Shown piece after piece: positions 21,401 through 25,021 of a stretch of 25,021 nucleotides of DNA. The first letter of the stretch is position 1. Every line of letters begins with the position of its first letter. The stretch spans positions 1-25,021 of the forward strand of contig ATSW01008740.1 of assembly GCA_000444245.1 (NCBI GenBank), given 5' to 3'. The translations under genes and the position numbers were made by a program. Below the pieces are notes generated by a model that was not told the origin of the DNA, ran no database searches, and was given only the letters and a program-made list of their open reading frames with translations. The DNA is from Botryllus schlosseri. Its lineage: Eukaryota > Chordata > Ascidiacea > Stolidobranchia > Styelidae.

Positions 21401-23386
21401 GAAACTTTGAATTTGCAATAAAGTTTCTGAAATTGCAAAGACATATCCTCATTACCAACGGAAAATTGAAAATTGACTACAAATTAACTTTGAAAAGTAC
21501 AAGTACTTCATTAGTGACCACGTTTGGTTGGGACTCACCGATTTTCCGTGAAATTTCCAGCTCTTCAGAGAATTCCGGACTTTTAACTTTGATTTGTTGA
21601 ACAATTCCGAGACGGACGTCAAAGTTTTGGGCTGCGACAACGAACTCGACGATTGCGATTTTAGAGGGAACACAAATTCTAGGAATCACAAAATTCAGTT
21701 ATTCCCCCCAAAAACCTCATCTTGACATTACAGCAGGGTTGTAATAACTCGAGTCATTTTTTAAGCACGAAAATCACTCCACAAGCAAACTAGCATTTCT
21801 AGGCGTATATTTGCTCAAAAAAGTGAAAATTTTGAAGTAGAGTACCAGAGTTGTAACCAAGTCCCAAGGTTATGAGTCACAAGTCAATATCACTTTTGTA
21901 ATTTTGACTCGAGTCAAGTCGAGTCATTTTCAATTCACCACCGAGTCAAGTCCGAGTCCAAGTCAGCTAGTAGAGGGTCGGGTCATAGTGTTGTGACTCA
22001 AATTCGAGTCCAAGTCATAATATAATGTTCACTGTTCACTTTTTAGTTCAATTCGGTTCAACCCACTTTTTCAATTCTGCTCGAGTGATATAGAATGGCT
22101 TGCATTGATAATATTGTAAGTTTCCTCAGTTTAACGGTTTCTGGAACTTTTCCAAGCATCACGACTGACAGACAAAATACCAATCATGTCGGTCTTGGTC
22201 GTCCTAGTCTTGAGTCATATGTTTTGGTTCCAGTCTTGCACAATGACTCGAGTACAGGTCGAGTCAATACACAAATTGACTCGAGTTGAGTCATTTTACG
22301 CATTTCAAAAAATGACTCGAGTCAAGACGAGTCACCAAAAAAACGTGACTCGAGTCATTACAACCCTGCCCTTTGTATCCGGACTTGGACTCGAAATGAC
22401 TCGACCTGAGTTAAAATTATAAAGTAAGATTGACTTGTGACTTGGTAATCAATGCTGATACTCAAGTAACAGTTCAAGGAGCGATTTCAAATCTACTTCA
22501 TGTGGAAATAGAAAGCGAAAACCTAAAAATTCATCACAAAGAGAATCACCAAATTTCATTTCCCAAAAATCACCTGGAGAGTCGCTCTGATGCAGTTTAC
22601 CGCCGTTTACTTTCGAGGGGCTTTCTGTGTCCGAAGATACGCTGGTTCTGTGAAATTTATATTTTCCTTTCTGTGGAAAAAGCATTGGAATATCGCGATT
22701 TCTAGGAAGCGTTGCACTTTTGAAATGGACTCCTNTCATTGGTGATTGATGCAGAGTATCTTTAACTGATTGTTGGTCATCAATTATGTCTTCGTTTTCC
22801 GACAAAGTCTCGTTTTCGTTTTGGACTCGAGCGTGACTCAAAGTCAGCAAGTCGCTGGTTTGTTGAACGAACCTCCCTCTCATAGAGGGGGGTACGTCAC
22901 TTTGGGTTGATGGCGTGGACCCCATTTTTTCCAAAGCTAGCTCGAATGTCTGATCGCTTTCAAAACCTGCAAAAAAATCGGGTCTCAATCCATGAAATCA
23001 CGATTTAATATAACTAGGGCTGAGCGTAATGATGTGCGTACTCAAATTATACGCCCCCTTTAAGCAAGAATAAATTTTTCAAAAAATATTATAGTTTCAA
23101 TATTTTTTTCCACTGTGGAAGATTTGAAACTGTGAGATTTTGTCAAGAACTGAAATTATACGCACTTTTCATTTATCAACAAAAATTATAGTTTTGTTGC
23201 TTTCTTTCCACTGCGGAAGATTTGAAATGATCAAAGCGGTCATCTATGATACTCAAGTAGAAGTAGAAGTAACGTAAGGTCCAACTCAACTAATCTAAAC
23301 TTACAATCAAAGAGTTCATCATCACTGGGGGGATTGACTGTGTCTGGCTTCGCAGAGGACACTCTTCTTGGTCTGGGAGGCGGTTT
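3046..23386 (-). CDS. TIAM: TIAM / still life-type Rac GEF, 18 exons, 5' end outside the window
   Basis: Whole-gene entry. Exons in order of translation: 23386-23305, 22966-22574, 21678-21539, 20494-19543, 18703-18563, 18178-18012, 17044-16758, 15875-15442, 14236-13898, 13152-12986, 12398-12072, 11387-11248, 8553-8301, 7629-7414, 6870-6750, 6310-6155, 6053-5887, 3408-3046. Every boundary is GT-AG and all phases agree, giving 1614 codons plus stop from the first visible exon. Numbering from there: PHn about 530-650, coiled coil and Ex about 650-810, RBD about 868-945, shortened PDZ about 946-1000, DH about 1118-1345, PHc about 1350-1480. TIAM/SIF proteins activate Rac at the plasma membrane and control actin, adhesion and synaptic growth; the combination PHn-CC-Ex, RBD, PDZ, DH-PH is diagnostic for this family. 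No start codon is visible; the first visible exon begins with an acceptor. The family call is firm; the choice between TIAM1 and TIAM2 does not apply outside vertebrates. Confidence 0.93.
3409..5886. other. 2.5-kb intron 17 filled with transposon debris
   Basis: This lies between the last two TIAM exons. It holds an inverted fragment of the dimeric repeat (about 3450-3635), a hAT-like end at 3717 (caggtgtgaccagcctgcgg), a composite hAT region (4224-5692) and a further dimeric-repeat fragment (about 5755-5860). A 179-codon open frame at 3568-4107 on the plus strand runs across these repeats and is not considered a gene. Confidence 0.6.
4224..5692. mobile_element. composite of degraded hAT-like elements
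   Basis: The left end, cagtggttctcaaccttttt, with tcgcggacccc is the widespread hAT terminus; gtctcgcggacccct near 5653 is the same motif near the far side. CGTACGCT occurs at 4210-4217 and 5685-5692 and may be a target duplication, but it is not flush with the terminus. A second hAT-like end (cagggccgggaaca, then gcgggccggattcggcccgc) opens at 4668, so one element lies inside another. An unrecognised minus-strand open stretch of about 70 codons sits near 4906-5128. Confidence 0.55.
5887..6053 (-). CDS. TIAM: TIAM exon 17: PHc C-terminal helix
   Basis: 167 nt, acceptor ctctctcag, donor acg|gtcagt. It encodes APTNAIELTSVAPGNESRRY, NLLCATAESKQRLLKSVRFI and VKEY. It matches the TIAM PHc end (RVFHLCCSSPESRKDFLKAV, then HSILRDK). 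The invariant Trp of PH C-terminal helices is absent, as in TIAM itself. It ends in phase 0. Confidence 0.92.
6155..6310 (-). CDS. TIAM: TIAM exon 16: PHc strands 3-5
   Basis: 156 nt between tttctatcag and cag|gtattg. All three minus frames are open across it. The frame that fits both neighbours reads FRSSVVLLCRSSKQRKKSAT, then TTDFIFTDVIPRENIQVKRE. TIAM has FKTAVVLVYKDGSKQKKK and FRHMIPTEALQVRAL, confirming the choice. PHc supports exchange activity and membrane binding in DH-PH proteins; the RSSKQRKK cluster is strongly basic. Confidence 0.92.
6750..6870 (-). CDS. TIAM: TIAM exon 15: DH-PHc junction
   Basis: 121 nt, acceptor cgtaatatttgcag, donor ttg|gtgagttt. It reads IASSLTLTELFCFCPTEWLN, then KKKGNVLEMLVI. 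TIAM has DLSMGDLLLHTTVIWLNPP and KKEPELAAFVFK. The last base completes a Val codon with the next exon, giving LEMLVIVF. Confidence 0.92.
6871..7413. repeat. intronic composite repeat (core plus ~42-bp minisatellite), copy 1
   Basis: From about 6960 to 7160 there are imperfect tandem units built on tttccaaattatattag and gaattatagctac. From about 7165 to 7350 there is a non-tandem core with cctcataagcacaagaatag and gcaagcttggctcatttc. The same core with the same kind of array lies at 17220-17700 and, inverted, at 23800-24900. Confidence 0.75.
7414..7629 (-). CDS. TIAM: TIAM exon 14: catalytic DH helix (RVLKYPLLL)
   Basis: 216 nt, phase 0 at both ends. The acceptor gtttcag falls exactly between LIKPIQ and RVLKYPLLLRELLSACEQ. 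This helix contacts the Rac switch regions; the Gln just before the intron and the Lys of LKYPLL are the known contact residues and are conserved. It is followed by VARHINDSQTIHDEFGALGF (TIAM VASHINEMQKIHEEFGAVFD), with the conserved Asn. All visible catalytic positions are intact, so the GEF should be active. Confidence 0.97.
7885..8222 (+). repeat. ~36-bp intronic minisatellite, array 1
   Basis: Imperfect tandem units combine an ACTAGA-rich part (aactagaactagaactact) with a cacttttcaaaat part. The array lies between TIAM exons 13 and 14 and ends about 80 bases before the donor of exon 13. The same unit is found in three other introns of this gene. Confidence 0.85.
8301..8553 (-). CDS. TIAM: TIAM exon 13: DH domain core, conserved region 2 and start of region 3
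   Basis: It encodes SRTFLRQAHHFKLYSVFC, then EARNPKQQHSLSLDSYLIKP and IQ before the gtgagctt donor; TIAM has FLDAQNPKQQHSSTLESYLI. Two acceptors are possible. tctctgcag (exon from 8533) is the stronger by eye but breaks the phase with exon 12. aatcaatttag (exon from 8553) adds ISIFSAG-type residues, restores the phase and brings the length close to TIAM, so I use it. The intron on the 5' side contains the 1971-bp foldback element. Confidence 0.9.
8606..8613. repeat. target-site duplication, left copy
   Basis: CTGATAAC directly precedes the foldback element; the identical octamer follows it at 10585-10592. Eight bases is the hAT superfamily length. Confidence 0.9.
8614..10584. mobile_element. 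1971-bp foldback element with hAT-like ends
   Basis: It begins tagggttgtccaaaatttgg and ends with the reverse complement (ccaaattttggacaacccta). Inverted similarity continues far inside: the left arm is about 8614-9400 and the right arm about 9833-10584, high identity by eye, with one insertion of about 60 bases in the left arm near 9300. A unique spacer of about 430 bases separates the arms. It is flanked by exact CTGATAAC duplications. A 61-codon open frame in the spacer (9436-9621, minus) matches nothing I know, so the element appears non-autonomous. It sits in the intron between TIAM exons 12 and 13. Confidence 0.92.
10585..10592. repeat. target-site duplication, right copy
   Basis: Exact CTGATAAC immediately after the right terminus of the foldback element. 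Confidence 0.9.
10593..11247. other. intron remainder, nothing recognised
   Basis: Unique-looking sequence between the foldback element and the exon 12 donor. Two overlapping plus-strand open frames near 10672-10934 have no recognisable product. A GC-rich gggccgcattcgtactgcgg motif near 10693 may be a relic of a hAT-like end. Confidence 0.5.
11248..11387 (-). CDS. TIAM: TIAM exon 12: DH domain helices, part 2
   Basis: 140 nt, acceptor gcattttccag, donor aatc|gtgagtag. The frame continuing LMH is RFLEPLHAEGFLSSPVLESL, then ITAFQQTFLASDEIFFRKHE. TIAM has RYLKPLQKETFLTQDELDVL and MVEFQVEFLKTLEDG. It leaves two bases for the next exon, which decides the acceptor chosen there. A second frame is open here but gives no DH similarity. 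Confidence 0.92.
11470..12005 (+). repeat. ~36-bp intronic minisatellite, array 2
   Basis: About 14 degenerate units of the aactagaactagaactact plus cactttttaaaatgcgc type fill most of the intron between TIAM exons 11 and 12, in the same orientation as array 1. Confidence 0.85.
12072..12398 (-). CDS. TIAM: TIAM exon 11: PDZ-DH linker and first helix of the DH domain
   Basis: 327 nt, phase 0 at both ends, acceptor gtttttttgcag, donor cat|gtgggtt. The linker begins PPFIRSPFRMIDRPPP. The last 30 residues hold DH conserved region 1: KVLEELLETEGKYVADLETL, against TIAM KVICELLETERTYVKDLNCL. The conserved Glu of the ETE/ETER motif, which contacts Rac switch I in TIAM1, is present. Confidence 0.96.
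12399..12985. other. intron 10, nothing recognised
   Basis: AT-rich unique sequence. The short gcaacttttt runs near 12570-12612 are the only repetition seen. Confidence 0.5.
12986..13152 (-). CDS. TIAM: TIAM exon 10: end of PDZ and linker
   Basis: 167 nt between ccctttttcag and cag|gtatgggg. Only one frame is open throughout. The split Gly codon leads into GRARLFVQTKRF, which matches the last PDZ strand of TIAM (SLGLLVRTY). The rest is a hydrophilic linker with KLWWADHGSKSDNSEMELM and PPPVLSQYQ. It encodes 55 full codons and ends in phase 0. Confidence 0.88.
13240..13767 (+). mobile_element. 528-bp hAT MITE, complete, exact 8-bp TSD
   Basis: The terminus cagggttgtgattactcg is matched at the far end by ggttacaaccctg; flanks are exact ATATGTAT octamers (13232-13239 and 13768-13775). 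The interior is full of ACTCGAGTCA-like motifs in both orientations (gactcgagtc, actcgacttgactcgag). It codes for no protein. It sits in the intron between TIAM exons 9 and 10. A second copy of nearly equal length is at 21846-22368 in reverse orientation. Confidence 0.92.
13814..13851 (+). mobile_element. short hAT terminus remnant
   Basis: cagtggttctcaaacttttc is a solitary copy of the common hAT terminus, shortly after the MITE. No partner end is found; it is likely an old fragment. Confidence 0.45.
13898..14236 (-). CDS. TIAM: TIAM exon 9: Ras-binding domain fused to a shortened PDZ
   Basis: 339 nt, acceptor gcgttgtgttgcag, donor cag|gttacat. It encodes a ubiquitin-like RBD (VVTVWDGSEISV, NLTYQHVLLIVCGRLQV, EPRQHFLATC, and KLELREKLQYQIV at its end). 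This is followed almost at once by the second half of a PDZ (KQNGDEILAVDGN, TIAM KAGDEILEINNR). In vertebrate TIAM about 35 to 40 more residues, including the GFSL carboxylate-binding loop, lie between these two blocks. The reading frame is continuous, with no intron and no stop. One ambiguous base (14180) affects one RBD residue. Confidence 0.9.
14237..15441. other. intron 8; dimeric repeat, otherwise unrecognised
   Basis: AT-rich. It holds dimeric repeat copy B (15103-15316). Seven ambiguous bases at 14256-14837, mostly clustered near exon 9, indicate poor or polymorphic assembly here. Nothing else is recognised. Confidence 0.55.
15103..15316 (+). repeat. dispersed dimeric repeat, copy B
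   Basis: gggtaatcccagaaatatga, gggttggaattgcgtcaaat, caatttcatgggattgactt and ccagttggaatcgagcccaa occur in the same order as in copies A and C. It is shorter than A because part of the second half is missing. It ends in ttttccgacagtccta, a diverged form of the family terminus. Confidence 0.7.
15442..15875 (-). CDS. TIAM: TIAM exon 8: Ex region and linker to the RBD
   Basis: 434 nt, acceptor tctttctcag, donor ga|gtaagttt. The first residues, LGCYLASLGSSEEPNPRQTL, match TIAM FRCYLASLQGGELPNPKRLL, and HALVQAR matches HALVAAR. A basic RMKSSQTLKRSGSFGEV segment and FGSLRGFDTWGVRKKQR follow (TIAM: FSSLWGLDTTSKKKQG). The exon ends with an acidic run (SSDEDSLDSLLLSPVDLEYS). Another frame is also open here but carries none of these matches. 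Confidence 0.95.
15876..16757. other. AT-rich intron 7 with one hAT relic
   Basis: Most of it is low-complexity AT sequence with no recognisable feature. Near 16152-16180, acgcggacccgcattttgag with aacctccg is the reverse complement of the gttctcaaa/gcggaccc hAT terminus, a fragment without a partner. Confidence 0.5.
16758..17044 (-). CDS. TIAM: TIAM exon 7: PHn C-terminal helix, coiled coil and start of Ex
   Basis: 287 nt after aaatttcag; donor ag|gtagatg. It starts AQSQMEVSNWIYVINMSAS, the PH C-terminal helix with its invariant Trp, then a coiled-coil heptad stretch, then EEKMLKMAALQTQVV, KKNILQQIQEWERN and VHVF. TIAM1 has DEKMKKMGEMQL, KKTILDQIFVWEQN and MDLF at the same places. The PHn-CC-Ex unit is unique to this family, which makes this one of the two most diagnostic exons. 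Confidence 0.97.
17060..17150 (-). repeat. fragment of the dimeric repeat, inverted
   Basis: ggtgttcaaatttgactggc, gttaggttgcctaaataact and cacgccaattttgg form the inverted second half of the family seen at 418-719. It begins only about 16 bases after the TIAM exon 7 acceptor. Confidence 0.55.
17220..17700 (+). repeat. composite core plus minisatellite repeat, copy 2
   Basis: Tandem units with gaattatagctacacagtta and tttccaaattatattaaaat, then the core (cttataagcatgagaatgg, agcaagcttggctcgtttcg), then further degenerate aattagattagaattaaaat units. It is in the same orientation as copy 1 and lies in the intron between TIAM exons 6 and 7. Confidence 0.75.
18012..18178 (-). CDS. TIAM: TIAM exon 6: second half of PHn
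   Basis: 167 nt. The phase-compatible acceptor is ttctccgttcag; the split codon makes the Gly of LKGDKLLF. It contains VQAMPEHATKSNVFSIGLAN and GNVYLMQ, matching TIAM VQSVPEHPKKENVFCLSNS and DVYLFQ. An in-frame ATG lies just upstream of the acceptor, but it is intronic because the exon-5 codon completes exactly at this splice site. Confidence 0.94.
18563..18703 (-). CDS. TIAM: TIAM exon 5: first half of the N-terminal PH domain (PHn)
   Basis: Acceptor ttttcttgcag, donor ag|gtgagaat, 141 nt. The protein includes SIRKAGWLLLKPLLV, then KRKWQKYWVNLK. It aligns directly with the vertebrate TIAM PHn start (VRKAGWLSVKPL ... RRKWKQYWVTLKG). The basic strand 1/2 region and the invariant Trp of strand 2 are present. 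PHn with the adjoining coiled coil and Ex recruits TIAM to the plasma membrane and binds adaptors; the lysines and arginines seen here fit phosphoinositide binding. Confidence 0.95.
18775..19325 (-). repeat. ~36-bp intronic minisatellite, array 3 (inverted)
   Basis: The same family as arrays 1, 2 and 4 but in the opposite orientation: gagtagttctagttctagtt with gcgcattttgaaaa. It begins about 70 bases upstream of the exon 5 acceptor. Open frames across it give repetitive Leu/Gln/Glu peptides (LQLELQLL-like) that are products of the repeat and not genes. Confidence 0.85.
19543..20494 (-). CDS. TIAM: TIAM exon 4: long disordered N-terminal exon
   Basis: The largest exon, 952 nt, starts after ccgtgtttttctcag with SKSIDEDSSQEFMVMTPDLY and ends SDAE before g|gtttgtgt. 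It encodes about 317 residues rich in Ser, Asn, Gln and Lys, with many SP/TP sites (TPKSQKS, TPKRTDS, SPGLDARKTP). A near-duplicated peptide, YRSFSEGNSNHEN and YRSFSEENSNHEN, occurs twice about 50 residues apart, so there has been a small internal duplication. No folded domain is recognised. The position directly before PHn and the length fit the variable N-terminal region of TIAM proteins. Confidence 0.85.
20575..21043 (+). repeat. ~36-bp intronic minisatellite, array 4
   Basis: Units such as gcaactagaactagaactac followed by tcacttttaaaaacta, best preserved at 20920-21000, where two successive 36-base units are almost identical. It lies between TIAM exons 3 and 4 and abuts dimeric repeat copy C. 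Confidence 0.88.
21044..21349 (+). repeat. dispersed dimeric repeat, copy C
   Basis: gggtaataccagaattatga, gagatggaattgcgtcaaat, caataatttcacgggattga, ccagtaggaatctggcaaaa and the end tttgaacaaccctta. It has the same block order and nearly the same length as copy A, which suggests both are close to full length. Confidence 0.72.
21539..21678 (-). CDS. TIAM: TIAM exon 3: serine-rich, basic linker
   Basis: A 140-nt exon between acceptor attcctag and donor cg|gtgagtcc. Two frames are open here. The one that matches the phases of exons 2 and 4 reads FVFPLKSQSSSSLSQPKTLT and then a Lys/Ser-rich stretch ending SWKFHGKS. The other open frame would force a phase break. There is no known domain; a short amphipathic basic segment (LFNKSKLKVRNSLKSWK) could contact membranes, which is inference only. 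Confidence 0.62.
21734..22455. mobile_element. two hAT MITE copies, one apparently inserted in the other
   Basis: The outer copy has its left end at 21734 (cagggttgtaataactcgag) and its right remainder at about 22378-22455 (aagtaagattgacttgtgac). Between them, 21846-22368 is a 523-bp copy in the opposite orientation (left edge cagagttgtaaccaagt, right edge gtcattacaaccctg), homologous over its length to the element at 13240-13767. No clean 8-bp duplication flanks the inner copy. The region lies in the intron between TIAM exons 2 and 3. Open frames inside it are non-coding. Confidence 0.75.
22574..22966 (-). CDS. TIAM: TIAM exon 2: acidic and serine-rich N-terminal region
   Basis: A 393-nt exon with a very good acceptor (tttttttgcag) and donor ag|gtgatt. 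It encodes about 130 residues beginning FESDQTFELALEKMGSTPST, rich in Ser, Asp and Glu, and ending HQSDSP. One ambiguous base at 22735 leaves one residue undefined after HQSPM. The phase (two bases in, one base out) matches both neighbours. The segments SATLPRNRD and RTSVSSDTESPSK look like basic or phospho-type sites, but I recognise no domain. The shorter frame ends soon after the donor, which supports the boundary. Confidence 0.75.
23040..23240 (+). repeat. two-unit tandem duplication, about 110 bp
   Basis: Both units contain aattatacgc, attatagttt, tttccactg(t/c)ggaagatttgaaa in the same order. It lies in the short intron between visible TIAM exons 1 and 2. Confidence 0.6.
23305..23386 (-). 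CDS. TIAM: TIAM exon 1 of those visible: proline-rich N-terminal segment
   Basis: An 82-nt exon opens after a tatcatttcag acceptor and closes at a gtaagttt donor. In frame 0 it reads KPPPRPRRVSSAKP and continues to SDDELFD, leaving one base that completes a Cys codon with the next exon. The PPPRPRR run resembles an SH3-ligand motif, which is only a suggestion. I have no homology for this part: the N-terminal region of TIAM/SIF proteins is poorly conserved and disordered. It is called from phase and splice sites alone. Confidence 0.6.
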
Positions 23387-23800
23387 CTGAAATGATATTT
23401 CATGCTTAACATTGGTATTTATTGGATGGTTTTGTTGAATTTATTGTATTTCAAATTTAGTGCTGAAGATATATTTTTGTCGAATTTCATTTTATTTTTT
23501 ATTTTTGAATTCGAATGGTACAGGACAACAAAAAGCTACAAAAACCATATAAACCGGGTGTTCTCAAATCAACGCAACTGAGGAGAGGAAAAACGACCAA
23601 ACCTTTTTCTCCTTCATCTCAACGGCTACCGTGATATTCATCAATTATCGGCTATCGGGCAACGAATTATCGGCAAAATATTACAGACAAAAATTGTAAT
23701 CCACTAATATGCTACAAAAACTAAAGCGATATTCAAATGAAAGCCTTTCTAAGCAAGTATAACTCAGAATGTAAAAATTTCACAGATGTCCAATACTGAG
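23387..23800. other. upstream intron, nothing recognised
   Basis: Sequence 5' of the first visible TIAM exon. No splice-bounded coding segment in phase with exon 1 was seen; the next upstream exon is probably outside the window. Confidence 0.5.
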
Positions 23801-24080
23801 ATTGGAAACTGCTAAAATATGACTGATAATTTCATTCTAATCTAATTAGTGAAATATTCCTTTGCTCTAATTCTAGTCTAATCTGTGGAATGTTTCCGTG
23901 CTCCAATTTTAATTCCAATCTAATTTCTGGTTTTCCTCAAAATGCTATAGAACTTATAGTGCAAACGAGCCAAGCTTGCTGTACAGACATTTTCCATTCT
24001 CGTGCTTATGAGAATCAAACTCTGATTTGATATGAACTGAACGTTCAATTTCCATGTTTTTCACGAAGTCAGTAATTCTG
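23800..24080 (-). repeat. composite repeat core, copy 3 (inverted)
   Basis: Inverted core: gagccaagcttgctgtacag, cattctcgtgcttatgag and gatatgaactgaacgttc, with flanking ctaatctaattagtgaaata units. It corresponds to the cores at 7165-7350 and 17450-17580. Confidence 0.75.
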
Positions 24081-24900
24081 ATGTAATTTGGAAAAAATTT
24101 GAGTAGCTATAATGGTAACAAGAATTTAGTTTGTGTAAAACTGTGCAGCTCTAATCCTAATCATAGTCTAATTTTGTATGAACTGTGTGGCAATAATTCT
24201 AATTCTATTCATATCTAGAAGTTGAGTAGCTATAGTTGTAATTCCAATGAAGACTTCAAAAAACTGTGCTGCTCTATGTCTAATTCTAACCTAATTTGGC
24301 GCAAACTGTGTCGCAATAATTCTACTTTCAATCTAATGTGGTACAGACTGTATCGCAATAATTCTAATTGTAATCTAATTTGGTACAAACTGTATCACAA
24401 TGATTCTTATTCTAATCTAATTTAAGAAACGTTGAGTAGCTATAGTTGTAATTCTAATGCAGTTTACGTAAAACTGTGTACCGGTACCTCTAATTCTAAT
24501 TCTAGTCGAATCTGGTATAAACTATGCCACCATAATTCTAATTCCAATCTACTTTAGGAAAAGTTGAGTAGCTATAGTTGTAATTCTAATGCAGTTTGTA
24601 CAAAACTGTGCTGCGCTATGTCTAGTTCTATCCTAACTCGGTATAAAGTGTGCAATAATCGTAATTCCAATCTAATTTGGTATAGACTGCATCGCAATAA
24701 TTCTAATTCTAATCTAATTTGGTACAAACTATACCGCAATAATTCTAATTCTAATCTAATTTAGGAAAAGTTGAGTAGCTATAGTTAAAATTCTGATGAA
24801 GTTTATATAAAACTATGTAACTCCAGCTCTAATTCTAATCAAATCTGGTATAAGCTGTGTCACAATTATTCGAATACTAATCTTATTTGGAACAGCTGAA
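24080..24900 (-). repeat. minisatellite with higher-order structure
   Basis: Continues from the inverted core. Short units of about 40 bases (aattctaattctaatctaat, ttggtacaaactgtatcgca) are grouped by a longer anchor, gttgagtagctatagttg, found at 24221, 24431, 24563 and 24770 and, diverged, at 24099. Spacings are about 122, 210, 132 and 207 bases, so short and long blocks alternate. Open frames here (Asn/Ser/Leu-rich repeats) are products of the array. Confidence 0.8.
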
Positions 24901-25021
24901 AATTTAGTTGTGCAACTCGGCTAACCAGTAACTCAGAATGCAAAATATTCAAACAGACACAAATTTCAAACACAATGCTGATGCTGCCACAATTTTTTTG
25001 GTAAACTACCCTAGATTTCTG

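Noticed and set aside
22095-22422. Plus-strand open frames in the MITE pair
   Set aside because: They lie within a non-coding MITE and consist of translated ACTCGAGTCA motifs.
24222-24764. Two plus-strand open frames with Asn/Leu-rich repeats
   Set aside because: They follow the minisatellite units exactly and have no other protein-like property.

Overview
The window is eukaryotic genomic DNA, AT-rich and intron-rich. It is dominated by one gene on the minus strand, which I recognise as a TIAM / still life (SIF) family Rac guanine-nucleotide exchange factor. I traced 18 exons between 23386 (most 5' visible) and 3046 (stop codon). All are bounded by GT-AG introns, and all join in phase if the more distal of two acceptors is used for one exon (8301-8553). 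Joined, they give about 1614 codons plus a stop, close to the usual length of vertebrate TIAM1 and TIAM2. The start codon and the first exon(s) lie beyond the right edge, so the gene is 5'-partial. Domain order from N to C terminus is: serine-rich N-terminal region, PHn, coiled coil, Ex, Ras-binding domain (RBD), a shortened PDZ, DH, PHc and a short C-terminal tail.

The organism is probably an invertebrate deuterostome. A tunicate is my best guess, from protein divergence, compact exons and the kinds of hAT-like repeats present. This is an inference with perhaps 40% confidence. Scattered single n bases point to a draft or polymorphic assembly.

Layout. 1-2625: 3' flank with remnants of hAT-like elements and dispersed repeats, no convincing gene. 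2626-3408: last exon, 3' UTR and a candidate poly(A) signal. 3409-5886: a large intron filled with hAT-like remnants. 5887-8553: exons for PHc and most of DH. 8554-11247: an intron carrying a 1971-bp foldback element (hAT-like ends, exact 8-bp target duplication). 11248-14236: exons for the DH start, the linker, the PDZ part and the RBD; one intron holds a 528-bp hAT MITE with an exact 8-bp target duplication. 14237-18703: exons for Ex, coiled coil and PHn. 18704-23386: the long N-terminal exons. 23387-25021: upstream intron with a minisatellite of higher-order structure.

Non-coding sequence is shaped by a few repeat families that recur in several introns: an approximately 36-bp minisatellite in four introns (one copy inverted), a composite of a conserved core plus an approximately 42-bp minisatellite in three places, a dimeric short dispersed repeat, and hAT-type MITEs. 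I found no RNA gene, CRISPR array, virus-like element or second protein-coding gene. The most interesting points are the apparent loss of the ligand-binding half of the PDZ domain and the nearly palindromic 2-kb element inside a DH-domain intron.
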